From Yoonia ponticola (GTDB taxonomy: Bacteria; Pseudomonadota; Alphaproteobacteria; Rhodobacterales; Rhodobacteraceae): a stretch of DNA of 64,000 nt. The stretch is taken from contig NZ_JACIJM010000011.1 of NCBI RefSeq assembly GCF_014199395.1, forward strand, positions 32,444 through 96,443. Reading direction: 5' to 3'. This document shows, one piece after another, positions 1-8,317 of this stretch. A model generated the notes under the pieces. It was not told where the DNA came from. It saw only the letters and a program-made list of their open reading frames with translations, and made no database searches. A program made the position numbers and the translations under genes. Within the stretch, counting starts at the first letter, position 1, and each line of letters opens with the position of its first letter.

Positions 1-120
1 TATGACGCATGGTTCCGCACCAAAGTGCAGGAAGCATTGGACGACCCAAAGCCGACAACACCGCAGGCTCAGGTAATGCAAGACGCTCAGGCGCTGATTG
101 ATAAGAAGCGCCGTGCCTGA
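1..120 (+). CDS. RelB/DinJ-like antitoxin, C-terminal fragment (5' end outside window)
   Basis: The first 39 codons read open in frame 1 from YDAWFRTKVQEAL to ...LIDKKRRA and stop at TGA 118-120. The pattern of a WFR-x-KVQEALDD segment followed by a short VM-x-DA-x-ALIDKK tail is what I recall from RelB/DinJ-type antitoxins of alphaproteobacteria. The gene is cut by the window edge. A RelE-type toxin normally follows such a gene, but here the next gene is a different antitoxin, so this copy may be an orphan or have its toxin upstream. The family call rests on a short segment only. Confidence 0.5.
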   Translation, partial: YDAWFRTKVQEALDDPKPTTPQAQVMQDAQALIDKKRRA

Positions 121-138
121 TCTTGAATGGAAGGCTAC

Positions 139-166
139 TTGCAAAAATACAGAAATTCTGTATATT
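139..166 (+). promoter_or_regulatory. promoter with embedded operator for the toxin-antitoxin pair
   Basis: A -35-like TTGCAA (139-144) and a -10-like TATATT (161-166) are 16 bases apart. The spacer and the -10 box overlap a perfect 17-base inverted repeat at 147-163, with arms ATACAGAA and TTCTGTAT around one A. Antitoxins of the Phd/YefM family commonly repress their own promoter by binding such palindromes, so this is the probable autoregulatory operator of the gene starting at 200. Confidence 0.6.
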
Positions 167-199
167 CTTAATAATCCTGAAAGTCATCGGAGCATTGAG

Positions 200-442
200 A
201 TGAAACAGTTCGCAGCAGGCGATCTAACGCGTAATACTGGCGACCTCTTCGAGGCGGCCGCTGTCTCTCCAGTCGCCATCACGAAACACCGTAAACCACG
301 TTTCGTTGTCATGTCGATGGAGCGGTTTGAAGCCCTTACGACGGGACGCAGCACACAGGTTGCGCTGGATGTGACGGATATGCCCGAAGATTTGGGTAAA
401 CTGTTGGACACGGGCATCGAGAATCACTTCCGTGACCGCTGA
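200..442 (+). CDS. Phd/YefM-family antitoxin
   Basis: This 80-residue protein begins MKQFAAGDLTRNTGDLF and continues with PVAITKHRKPRFVVMSMERFEAL, which is the typical Phd/YefM layout: an N-terminal DNA-binding half with the strand 'P-V-x-I-T-K-H-x-x-P'. The C-terminal part should wrap and neutralise the partner toxin. I chose the ATG at 200 because the family starts here and the in-frame codons upstream cover the promoter palindrome. The stop codon overlaps the start of the next gene by 11 bases, as usual for antitoxin-toxin pairs. The operator at 147-163 suggests autorepression. On a mobile element such a pair would stabilise inheritance. Confidence 0.8.
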   Translation: MKQFAAGDLTRNTGDLFEAAAVSPVAITKHRKPRFVVMSMERFEALTTGRSTQVALDVTDMPEDLGKLLDTGIENHFRDR

Positions 443-851
443 CTTCCCTGCTGCAGGGCAGGTTTTTGATTATCATTATCTCTGGAAGTGGCAGGCGGAT
501 GGTGGTGAGACAGAGGGTCGTAAGAAGCGACCAAGCTGCGTGGTCATTGTCGTGGCCAACGAAGCTGGCCACCACGTCATGTTCATTGCTCCGATCACCA
601 GCAAGATGCCGGAACAAGGCCGAACAGCATTGGAAATACCGGAGACAGAAGCTCGTCGGGCGCGGCTTGATAGCCATCTGTCTCTATGGGTCATTCTGGA
701 TGAGTTGAACGCCGATGTCCTCGAGGCTTCCTACACGATTGAGGATCGCTCGCCTCGAGGGACTTTCAGTCCAGCCTTCACCGACGCGATTTTGCGCGGC
801 GTACAACAGCTTCGCGCGGCTGGAAAACTGAAGCTGTCCAAGCGAACCTAG
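432..851 (+). CDS. PemK/MazF-like toxin candidate
   Basis: This 139-residue protein starts with GTG inside the end of the antitoxin gene. The N-terminal region contains AAGQVFDYHYLW followed by GRKKRPSCVVIVV, which resembles the 'G-x-V...RPxxVV' start of the PemK/MazF barrel, and a middle APITSK segment fits the MazF strand order. MazF-type proteins are ribonucleases. The assignment relies on this resemblance and on its position behind a Phd/YefM antitoxin. Phd-type antitoxins can pair with several toxin folds, so the enzymatic activity is uncertain. A terminator-like hairpin follows at 867-897. Confidence 0.5.
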   Translation: MTADFPAAGQVFDYHYLWKWQADGGETEGRKKRPSCVVIVVANEAGHHVMFIAPITSKMPEQGRTALEIPETEARRARLDSHLSLWVILDELNADVLEASYTIEDRSPRGTFSPAFTDAILRGVQQLRAAGKLKLSKRT

Positions 852-866
852 CTCATCTTGTCTTCT

Positions 867-897
867 CCCGTTTTCCAAAAGGAAAAGGGGGCTTTTT
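867..897 (+). terminator. intrinsic terminator after the toxin-antitoxin pair
   Basis: Arms CCCGTTTTCC (867-876) and GGAAAAGGGG (881-890) pair with one mismatch around an AAAA loop and are followed by a run of five T at 893-897. It sits directly after the toxin stop codon and before the helicase gene. Confidence 0.6.
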
Positions 898-937
898 GTC
901 CTGTGAACCTCAACCCGGATCACAAAGGACAGAAATC

Positions 938-3900
938 ATGGCCCATCCCAACCCGAAGCACCCCAATCTAACCCCATCCAATGCGCAGCTCAAATCAGCC
1001 CTGTCGTTGATCGCCGCCGAGATCGCGCGCGGTCCTCTGCGCAGCTCTTCGCTGTCAAAGATCATGCGCGACACCTTTGGGGGCAGCGATGCCAGCGGTG
1101 CATGGAACTGGCGCATGGCCTACGACATGATGCAGGCTGCTGCGGCTCAAACACTTCTCTTGGATGCGAGCGTGTCAGACCCAATTGGTGACGCAAAAAA
1201 CCTCGCAACGCGGCTTTTGACCGAAACCCGTCGGTCCGAGCAACAGATACGCCTGCAACAGTTCTCGACCCCGCTGCCTTACGCGGCCCTCGCCGTGCGC
1301 GCGGCGGCCATCCGAAACGGTGAGACTGTGCTGGAACCCTCTGCGGGAACCGGCTCATTGGCGGGGCTTATGAAGCGGGCAGGGGCCAAGCTCATGCTCA
1401 ACGAAGTCGATCCATTTCGCCAGCGGCTGCTCGATGTGGTGTTCGACGCGCAGCCGACGGGACATGACGCCGAGCACATTGATGATCTGCTGACAGCAAC
1501 AACCGCCCCCAGCGTGATCGTGATGAACCCGCCGTTTGCATCCTCGGTCGATCGCTCCCGTGACAAGCACATTGCGGCCAAACATCTCATCGGCGCCGCG
1601 AAACGACTGGCCTCCGGCGGACGTCTAGTCGCGATCATGCCGATGGGCTTCACCCCCGAGCGCGACCCAGCACATTGGGTCCGCGCGATGAGCCTTCTTA
1701 CCCCGCGGTTGGGCTTGACCATCCCCGGCCATGTCTATCGCAAGCTCGGCACCAGCGTGGATACGCAATTGATGGTCTTTGATAAGGTTGATGAGGGCGG
1801 TGAGATGATCCGCACCTCGATCGATGATCTCGACGCGGCGGTCAGTATCGTCGACCAGATCGCCGCAACACGGTCGATTGAAGCGCCAGTAACGGCGGCA
1901 CGTTCCTTGCACGTCGGGCTCCCCCTGATGGGATCCGCGCCTCACAAAGCGCGCAAGCCTGAAGTATCAAATCCATCTGGTGCCAAAACTCCAAAACACG
2001 CAGCAATACCGCTGTCGTTTACCCCGCTCGAGACCCCGCGCGAAAACACTCCCATCTCTGACATTTACGCCCGCTATCGTCCGCAGCGGATCGACATTGC
2101 AGGTGCGCAGGAACACCCGACGCCGCTGGTGGAAAGCATTGCTATGGCGTCGGTCGCACCCCCCGTGCCGTCCTTGCAGGCCGCCGAGGGGCTGCGCCTG
2201 CCAAACCGCCTGATCGCAGAGGGTCATCTCTCAGAGGCCCAACTTGAAACCATCATCATGGCCAACGATGCCCACGGGCGGGATTTGCCCGGCAAGTTCA
2301 CCATCGATGAGGATCAGACCAAGATGCTGCGCAGTGATGAGGATGCGGCGGCCCGTGCCTACCGCTTGGGATACTTTCTCGGAGACGGCACCGGCTGCGG
2401 CAAGGGACGCGAGTGCGCAGGCCTCATTCTGGCCAATTGGCTCTCGGGACGGCGCAAAGCTGTATGGGTGTCGAAATCCGCCACCCTGATTGAGGACGCC
2501 GTGCGCGACTGGACCGACCTTGGTGGCTCACCCGCAGATATACAGCCGCTCTCGAAATGGAAGCCCGATCAGCATATCACCATGGGTGACGGCATCTTGT
2601 TCGTGACCTATGCAACACTGCGGTCCGCCGGCAAATGCGGCACCACGCGTCTGAACCAGCTTCTCGACTGGATGGGAGACGACTTCGATGGCGTGCTCTC
2701 TTTCGATGAGGCCCACGCGATGCAGAATGCGGCTGGATCGGAGCAGGGCAGGGGGGCAAAAGCGTCCCAGCAGGGTCTTGCGGGTCTGCGCCTGCAACTT
2801 GCCGCGCCGCGTGCGCGGGTCTTCTATGTCTCGGCGACGGGAGCCACATCGGTTCACAATCTCGCCTATGCGTCCCGGCTCGGGCTTTGGGGCCAAGGGT
2901 TTGAGTATCCGTTTCCAAGCCGCGAGAGCTTTGTCTCAGCGATGGAGGCTGGTGGGGTGGCGGCCATGGAAGTTGTGGCCCGCGATCTCAAAACACTCGG
3001 GTTCTACACGGCGCGGGCGCTGAGTTTTGACGGGGTCGAATACGATGTGCTGGAACATGCACTGACGGCTGCCCAAACAGAGATCTACGACGCCTATGCG
3101 GGCGCGTTCCGCACGATCCATCATAACTTAGAGGCCGCACTGACCGCGACAGGCGTCAATGATGCTTCGGGCGAGACAAATGCATCTGCTGCAAAAGCAT
3201 CCGCCAAGTCGCGGTTCGAGAGCACAAAGCAGCGCTTCTTCAATCATCTGCTGATGGGGATGAAAGCCCCGTCGATTGTCAGTGCCATTCAGCAGGACCT
3301 ATCCGATGGCTTTGCCTGCGTCGTCCAAGTGGTCTCGACCGGTGAGAGCCTGTTGAAACGACGCTTGGAGGTGATGGACCCCGATGACGAGCTGGTCGAA
3401 GGCGCGTTGACACCGCGCGACTACGTGCTCGGCTATCTCGAACAGGCCTTTCCGATCCACACCCAGAAGCTTGTCGAAGTTGACGGCAATGTCGTGGCAG
3501 AGCCGCTGCGGGATGAAACCGGGGCCTTGGTCGTCTCTCGCGAAGCGCTTGCCCTGCGGGACGAGGCGATGACGGACCTGATGGCGCTGGCCCCGATCCC
3601 CGCGGCACTGGACCAAATCCTTTGGGCATTCGGAGACGAGACAGTCGCAGAGGTGACGGGGCGGTCAATTCGCCCGCTCAAATCGAGCGACGGCGCACTT
3701 TTCATCGAAAAGCGTAGCCCTCGCAGCAATTCATCCGAGACGCAGGCGTTTATGGATGGGGAGAAAAACATCCTGATCTTCTCAGATGCGGGTGGCACGG
3801 GGCGATCCTATCACGCGGCGCAAACAGCGAAAAACCAGAAGCGGCGTCGCCATTACTTGCTGGAGCCCGGCTGGCGCGCGGATGCAGCCATTCAAGGACT

Positions 3901-5203
3901 TGGGCGGACGCATCGTTCCGCCCAGGTCAGCGCGCCGTTCTTCCGGGTCTGCACCTCGGACGTGCACGGCGAGAAACGCTTCACCTCGACTATCAGCAAG
4001 CGCCTCGATCAGCTTGGCGCGCTCACCAAAGGCCAACGCGAGACAGGCTCGCAAGGCATGTTTCGCGAGGAGGACAATCTCGAAAGCCCCATCGCGCGCT
4101 CCGCGCTGCGGGGATATTACGCCGATCTTGCCGCGGGGCGTGCGGAGGCGATGGGCTATGAGACCTTTACCGATTGGACGGCATTGCGGCTGATCGACAA
4201 AGACGGCGTGCTGCTGGAAGAGCTGCCGCCCATCCAGCGGTTCCTGAATCGGGTGCTGGCACTACCGATCCATATGCAGAACGCGCTCTTTGCAGAGTTT
4301 ATGCAGCGGATCGCGGATCAGACCGAGCGTGCAAGGGATGCAGGTACGCTTGATCTCGGGGTGGAAACGCTGCGAGGCGAGACGATCAGACAGGTCTCGG
4401 CGGAGGATTTATGGACCTGCCCGCAATCCGGGGCAGTGACGCGGATCATCGGGCTGGAGGTGACAGACCCCATTCACATTGCGTCCGCAATGACGGCTCT
4501 TGGCAACAACGTCGACAAAATCCCTATGGTCAATCGCGGGTCGGGGCGGGTTGGGCTGATCTCAAAGCGCCCGATGCAGATGTATGACGAAGACATCGTC
4601 ACCCTGATGCGTAAGGTTGTCCGGCCCACTGGCAAATCCTACCTAGAGGAGGCAAAGTTCGAAGCCTCGGCTTGGGAGGCGATTGACCAACCAGAGTTCA
4701 TCCGGCTTTGGGATGAAGAGGCCGGCAGCTTGCCCAAAACCTCCACAACAAAACTCTACCTGCTCACAGGTCTGTTGCTGCCGATCTGGAAGACCATCCC
4801 GACAAGCAACGAGCGCATCTATCGGGTCACGCCCGAAGGCCGTGCCAGTATGATAGGCCGCACCCTCAGCGAAGAGGGGGCCGCAGCCCTTCGGGCGCGG
4901 TTCATGACAGGAACGCCCGAAACACCGGGTGAGATGCTGACGGCGGCGCTTGGCACGACAGCACCCGTCGATCTGGGGCGCGGCCTGACGCTGACGCGCC
5001 GCCGCGTTGCGGGTGACGTGCGCTTGGAGATCAATGGGGCGGATAAGGGTACAATCGATGGTCTCAAGGCCCTTGGATGCTTTACAGAAATCATCGCCTT
5101 CCAGCTGCGGGTGTTCGTGCCGCACGGTGAGGGTGTGGATACCACTGCCATTCTGTCCCGCATCACTGGTGATAACGGCGACAGCACACGAAACGCGGCC
5201 TGA
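938..5203 (+). CDS. strawberry-notch-type protein: DNA methylase-like plus helicase-like domains
   Basis: This very large protein (1421 residues) is of the plasmid 'methylase/helicase' kind. Residues about 130-290 hold a SAM-binding-like motif LEPSAGTGSL and an NPPF motif (in VIVMNPPFASS), as in N6-adenine methyltransferases. Residues about 460-640 hold a P-loop-like GDGTGCGKGR and a DEAH box (LSFDEAHAM) of superfamily 2. The C-terminal half has a GGTGRSYHAAQT segment and GLGRTHRS, which fit the strawberry-notch helicase C region. I start it at ATG 938, which has an AAAGGA site 8 bases upstream. Such proteins are common next to conjugation genes on alphaproteobacterial plasmids. The role is unproven; DNA processing or anti-restriction during transfer is plausible. 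Confidence 0.8.
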   Translation: MAHPNPKHPNLTPSNAQLKSALSLIAAEIARGPLRSSSLSKIMRDTFGGSDASGAWNWRMAYDMMQAAAAQTLLLDASVSDPIGDAKNLATRLLTETRRSEQQIRLQQFSTPLPYAALAVRAAAIRNGETVLEPSAGTGSLAGLMKRAGAKLMLNEVDPFRQRLLDVVFDAQPTGHDAEHIDDLLTATTAPSVIVMNPPFASSVDRSRDKHIAAKHLIGAAKRLASGGRLVAIMPMGFTPERDPAHWVRAMSLLTPRLGLTIPGHVYRKLGTSVDTQLMVFDKVDEGGEMIRTSIDDLDAAVSIVDQIAATRSIEAPVTAARSLHVGLPLMGSAPHKARKPEVSNPSGAKTPKHAAIPLSFTPLETPRENTPISDIYARYRPQRIDIAGAQEHPTPLVESIAMASVAPPVPSLQAAEGLRLPNRLIAEGHLSEAQLETIIMANDAHGRDLPGKFTIDEDQTKMLRSDEDAAARAYRLGYFLGDGTGCGKGRECAGLILANWLSGRRKAVWVSKSATLIEDAVRDWTDLGGSPADIQPLSKWKPDQHITMGDGILFVTYATLRSAGKCGTTRLNQLLDWMGDDFDGVLSFDEAHAMQNAAGSEQGRGAKASQQGLAGLRLQLAAPRARVFYVSATGATSVHNLAYASRLGLWGQGFEYPFPSRESFVSAMEAGGVAAMEVVARDLKTLGFYTARALSFDGVEYDVLEHALTAAQTEIYDAYAGAFRTIHHNLEAALTATGVNDASGETNASAAKASAKSRFESTKQRFFNHLLMGMKAPSIVSAIQQDLSDGFACVVQVVSTGESLLKRRLEVMDPDDELVEGALTPRDYVLGYLEQAFPIHTQKLVEVDGNVVAEPLRDETGALVVSREALALRDEAMTDLMALAPIPAALDQILWAFGDETVAEVTGRSIRPLKSSDGALFIEKRSPRSNSSETQAFMDGEKNILIFSDAGGTGRSYHAAQTAKNQKRRRHYLLEPGWRADAAIQGLGRTHRSAQVSAPFFRVCTSDVHGEKRFTSTISKRLDQLGALTKGQRETGSQGMFREEDNLESPIARSALRGYYADLAAGRAEAMGYETFTDWTALRLIDKDGVLLEELPPIQRFLNRVLALPIHMQNALFAEFMQRIADQTERARDAGTLDLGVETLRGETIRQVSAEDLWTCPQSGAVTRIIGLEVTDPIHIASAMTALGNNVDKIPMVNRGSGRVGLISKRPMQMYDEDIVTLMRKVVRPTGKSYLEEAKFEASAWEAIDQPEFIRLWDEEAGSLPKTSTTKLYLLTGLLLPIWKTIPTSNERIYRVTPEGRASMIGRTLSEEGAAALRARFMTGTPETPGEMLTAALGTTAPVDLGRGLTLTRRRVAGDVRLEINGADKGTIDGLKALGCFTEIIAFQLRVFVPHGEGVDTTAILSRITGDNGDSTRNAA

Positions 5204-5313
5204 TCAGTGCAGCAGTGGCACACGAATTTCATTCAAACCCTCAATGCCAAAGCCCGCGCCAACGCGCGGTGCTTTGGCTTCTTGCCCGAACAAAAAACAT
5301 ACCGGAGACCGAC

Positions 5314-5526
5314 ATGAACGTTGAAGCTATCAAAGCCGCAGTGGATGCGGGTCAGACCGTCCACTGGGCGAACACGGGCTACATCGTGCACAAAGACGCC
5401 CTCGGCCAATACCTGATCACATATCGCCATGGTGGCAGCACAATTGGTCTGACGTACCAGTCGGGAACCCGCTTGAACGGGGATGAGGCGGAGTTTTACG
5501 TTGCGGGTGCAAACAATAACCAGTGA
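5314..5526 (+). CDS. small conserved-looking protein of unknown function
   Basis: A 70-residue protein starting MNVEAIKAAVDAGQTVHWANTGYIVHKD. The ATG at 5314 is preceded by GGAGA at good distance. The sequence looks like a small globular domain that includes a W-A-N-T-G-Y-x-V core, with no signal peptide or membrane segment. It lies between the large helicase gene and the DUF736 gene on the same strand. Such small proteins are common in this plasmid backbone. I do not recognise a function. Confidence 0.65.
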   Translation: MNVEAIKAAVDAGQTVHWANTGYIVHKDALGQYLITYRHGGSTIGLTYQSGTRLNGDEAEFYVAGANNNQ

Positions 5527-5740
5527 TCGAGGCTGGATGCGCCAGTCGAAATTTTAGGAAGGACGGGGGAGCGCGTTTGGCGACGCTGGCTCTTCACAAT
5601 GTGGGACAGCGGATTTGGAGACCGAGGGAGAAAGTTGAAAGCAGGCTTTCTGTTCTGTGATCCCATGAGGGGTCAACAAAGCAATCTCGGATGGTCTGGC
5701 AAGATGTCAGGTCCCGATAACCCAAAGAAGGATAAGACCC

Positions 5741-6469
5741 ATGTTCGCAGGAACCCTTACCAAAAACGTCGACACCGCAGCAGCTGTCTTCACCGGCACA
5801 ATCCACAACACCAAGTTCGACATCGCAATCCAGCTGGAGACGCGCCCGAAGATGTCCGAGCGCAGCCCGGACTTCGACGTTACCGCCGTCAATAAATCCG
5901 GTCGCAAGGTGCGTATCGGCACGGCTTGGAACGAAACCGGAAATACCAGTGGTAATCCCTACATTTCGATGCAGATCGATGTTGGACTTGGCCCGTTCCG
6001 CGTTAATGCGGTGCAAACGCAGGAAGCCCGCAAAGCCAAGAGCGAAGACTTCGAGATCATCCCGTTGGTCTCAAACGGCACGATGAAATCCGGCTCAATC
6101 TCGGGCGAGCTGACGGCGATGGATGCTGACAACGCATTTGCGGGTTACATCGCCAACATGATGTTCGATCTGGATTTCATGCTGATCGAGAACGACTACA
6201 AGACCGAAGAAACCCATCCCGACTACCGGATCGAGGTCAGCTCGCCGAAGGGCAAAGCGATCCGTGTTGGCTCCGCCTGGATGGCGAAAAGCACCCGGAC
6301 CGGCAACGATTATCTGTCACTGCTGATCAACACGCCCGACGGTGATCTGCGGGTCAATGCCGTGCAGAACGAAGAGCAGCGTGGCGGGCAGACGTTCTCG
6401 ATCATTCCGTTTGTGCAGAGCGGGGATGAACAGCCAGATGCAAGCGGTGGGTTGTCACTGGTTGCTTGA
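5741..6469 (+). CDS. tandem DUF736 protein
   Basis: This 242-residue protein contains two copies of a DUF736-like unit. The first spans about residues 1-110 (FAGTLTKN ... GSGR-like VNKSGRKVRIGTAWNETG ... FRVNAVQ). The second spans about 125-225 (FAGYIANM ... SPKGKAIRVGSAWMAKS ... LRVNAVQ). DUF736 proteins are usually single-domain and about 100 residues long, so this is a fused duplication. Their function is unknown, but they are typical of conjugative plasmids in Rhizobiales and Rhodobacterales. A strong terminator follows at 6499-6529. Confidence 0.8.
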   Translation: MFAGTLTKNVDTAAAVFTGTIHNTKFDIAIQLETRPKMSERSPDFDVTAVNKSGRKVRIGTAWNETGNTSGNPYISMQIDVGLGPFRVNAVQTQEARKAKSEDFEIIPLVSNGTMKSGSISGELTAMDADNAFAGYIANMMFDLDFMLIENDYKTEETHPDYRIEVSSPKGKAIRVGSAWMAKSTRTGNDYLSLLINTPDGDLRVNAVQNEEQRGGQTFSIIPFVQSGDEQPDASGGLSLVA

Positions 6470-6498
6470 TCGCAACAACACCATCGACTGACAGAGCA

Positions 6499-6529
6499 GG
6501 GGAGCCGCGGTGACGCGGTTCCCCTTTTT
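6499..6529 (+). terminator. intrinsic terminator after the DUF736 gene
   Basis: Arms GGGGAGCCGCG (6499-6509) and CGCGGTTCCCC (6514-6524) pair with one G-U wobble around a GTGA loop and are followed by TTTTT at 6525-6529. Confidence 0.8.
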
Positions 6530-6763
6530 CTGTGCCTGTCCGGTTTAGAGACGGCAAGAACGCGCTCTAGCTGCAATCTTGCAGAGATATCTGTAAAGCA
6601 CTGTTATTAAGTTATAATTTAAGCGGAGGTGCCGTTCGATCCGATCTAATTTGATTCGAAGATGCCATTTCTTATTGTTATTTTAACTTTCTAGTCCTAC
6701 ATCTAATCACAGATATGACTGGCGCCTCTGCACTTGGGTTCGCCCTTGGATATGCGTCAGTCC

Positions 6764-7666
6764 TCATCCCCTCCAAAGATCCCAGTCTTCCCAACCATCG
6801 ATCACACCCATATCTTTGAGTGTGACTGCGCCGTTCTTCGGTTGGGGGAAGCTATGCAAATGGTCGCGTAGGCGGATGTGCCATTTTGACTGTGGGCAAA
6901 GCTGTTTCAGGAAAAATCGCATCAGGCAAAAGTATCGGAAAACCTGATACTGGTCTGTCTGTGCAATTTCTAAAAGTTGCGGTGGAACGCTGGCGTGATC
7001 TTTGATGTGGCTGTTCCAAAGTCGCTCATGATGTGCGGATGCATTGCGCACCTGAGAAAACGACCTCATCCACTGTATCATGAACTTACCGTTCAAAATT
7101 CCGTACTTGCCAGCGATTTTGGTTTGAATATCCATCGGCAGCATCTCAAAAAGATGTGACAACGCTCCAAAATCAAGAATTTGCACGGCGACCCAGATCG
7201 GCAGTTCACCGTAGGCTTGTTTGTTGTGTTTTACGAAAGCGGCCTTGCCAGAACGTGTTTCAAAGCTTCGATAGCGCTCTTCCCACCTTTTATAGCGCCC
7301 GTTCATTACAAACTTTTGCTGAAGCAGGTGAGGCTTAAGATGCGCGCAGGCATCACGACGACCAAACCTGTATGCAACATCGACTTGCAAAGCCAGTTCG
7401 ATCCGTTCCAAAGCGTCCAGCGCAAGAAGGCGCAGCTTTTTATCAAAAACATATAGGTCGACGGCATCTGACATATGCGTGTCAGGTATAAATTGGTCCG
7501 AGATGGTTCCGTCGTCATTAGCTTGTTTGAATGGATACCAATATCCACTCAGTCGGTAGTAGCCAAATCGCTCAAGCGCCTTTTTTGCTCGAATAGGCTC
7601 GCTGATAGCCATTCCCCTCGATTTGAGGAGACCAAGCTGATCATCAATGGATTTCCAGTTTTTCAT
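6764..7666 (-). CDS. Abi_2-family abortive-infection protein (AbiD/AbiF type, HEPN fold)
   Basis: A 300-residue protein starting MKNWKSIDDQLGLLKSRGM, followed by ERFGYYRLSGYWYPF, which is the hallmark opening of Abi_2 (AbiD/AbiF) proteins. Near residue 215 it has RNASAHH, which fits the R-x4-H catalytic motif of HEPN ribonucleases. I chose ATG 7666 because GAGGA sits 6 bases upstream; longer in-frame starts lack this. It lies alone on the minus strand between two plus-strand backbone genes and is more AT-rich than its neighbours, which points to a separately acquired defence gene. Proteins of this family block phage growth by killing or arresting the infected cell. No partner antitoxin gene is visible. 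Confidence 0.82.
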   Translation of the reverse strand: MKNWKSIDDQLGLLKSRGMAISEPIRAKKALERFGYYRLSGYWYPFKQANDDGTISDQFIPDTHMSDAVDLYVFDKKLRLLALDALERIELALQVDVAYRFGRRDACAHLKPHLLQQKFVMNGRYKRWEERYRSFETRSGKAAFVKHNKQAYGELPIWVAVQILDFGALSHLFEMLPMDIQTKIAGKYGILNGKFMIQWMRSFSQVRNASAHHERLWNSHIKDHASVPPQLLEIAQTDQYQVFRYFCLMRFFLKQLCPQSKWHIRLRDHLHSFPQPKNGAVTLKDMGVIDGWEDWDLWRG

Positions 7667-8317
7667 GTAATTCCTCATACAGACATTTTCAGCAGCAGGC
7701 CAACCTTGAGCTGAGTTTCTGCGTCGCTCTTCACCTGAGCATGAATGCGCAACCATTTTGAGGGTCGTGAACATAGCCTAACGGCCTCCCCTGCTTGGCT
7801 TCGCGTGTCGCAGGTGAGAACGGCCCTGCGGTCCGTCGCGCATGCGGCCATGCGGCCTTACCGCGGCGGCGTACTTGGCGTCCCGGTTTGCCCGTCTCGC
7901 GAGCGCGTCGTGATCCGGCCACGCCTGCGGTTTCCACTCTGGTCTGTTTTGCCAAAGCAAAACGATCCCGCCGCTCCATCCGCCTGCGTGTCCCGCTCCC
8001 GCCGCTTGCCTGCTCGCGTCGGGCAAACCTGGCGTCAAGACACACACACATGAGTATGGAAGCATATCCTCCGGATGGCCCCCAAATCAGCCCGCCTCAA
8101 GGATCGCAAAACTTTTCGGCGAGGGTCATGCGGGTTGCGAGGTCAATCGCGCGCGTGAGGTTGCGCTTGTTGTGAGCACGGCGCTTGGAAAACTTTTACG
8201 CCCAGCAAGCTGGCGGCTGCGCCGTCCCTGACCCGAACAGATTCGGCGAACCAGAAATCGGCCATGCCCCCACACTCATGTGGTGGCCCTCAAACTCAAA
8301 CATCTGGAGATGAACAC
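7667..8317. other. gene-free GC-rich spacer
   Basis: No reading frame here has convincing coding character; the open frames on both strands are long only because of high GC content. Visible structure is limited to a repeated AAAACTTTT (near 8108 and 8189) and a small hairpin CCACA-CTCA-TGTGG around 8271-8284, just upstream of the DUF2493 gene. I cannot assign a function. Confidence 0.5.

Noticed and set aside
7731..8175. Several overlapping open frames in the GC-rich spacer behind the Abi gene
   Set aside because: All are arginine- and proline-rich translations typical of GC-rich noncoding DNA and none has a convincing start.
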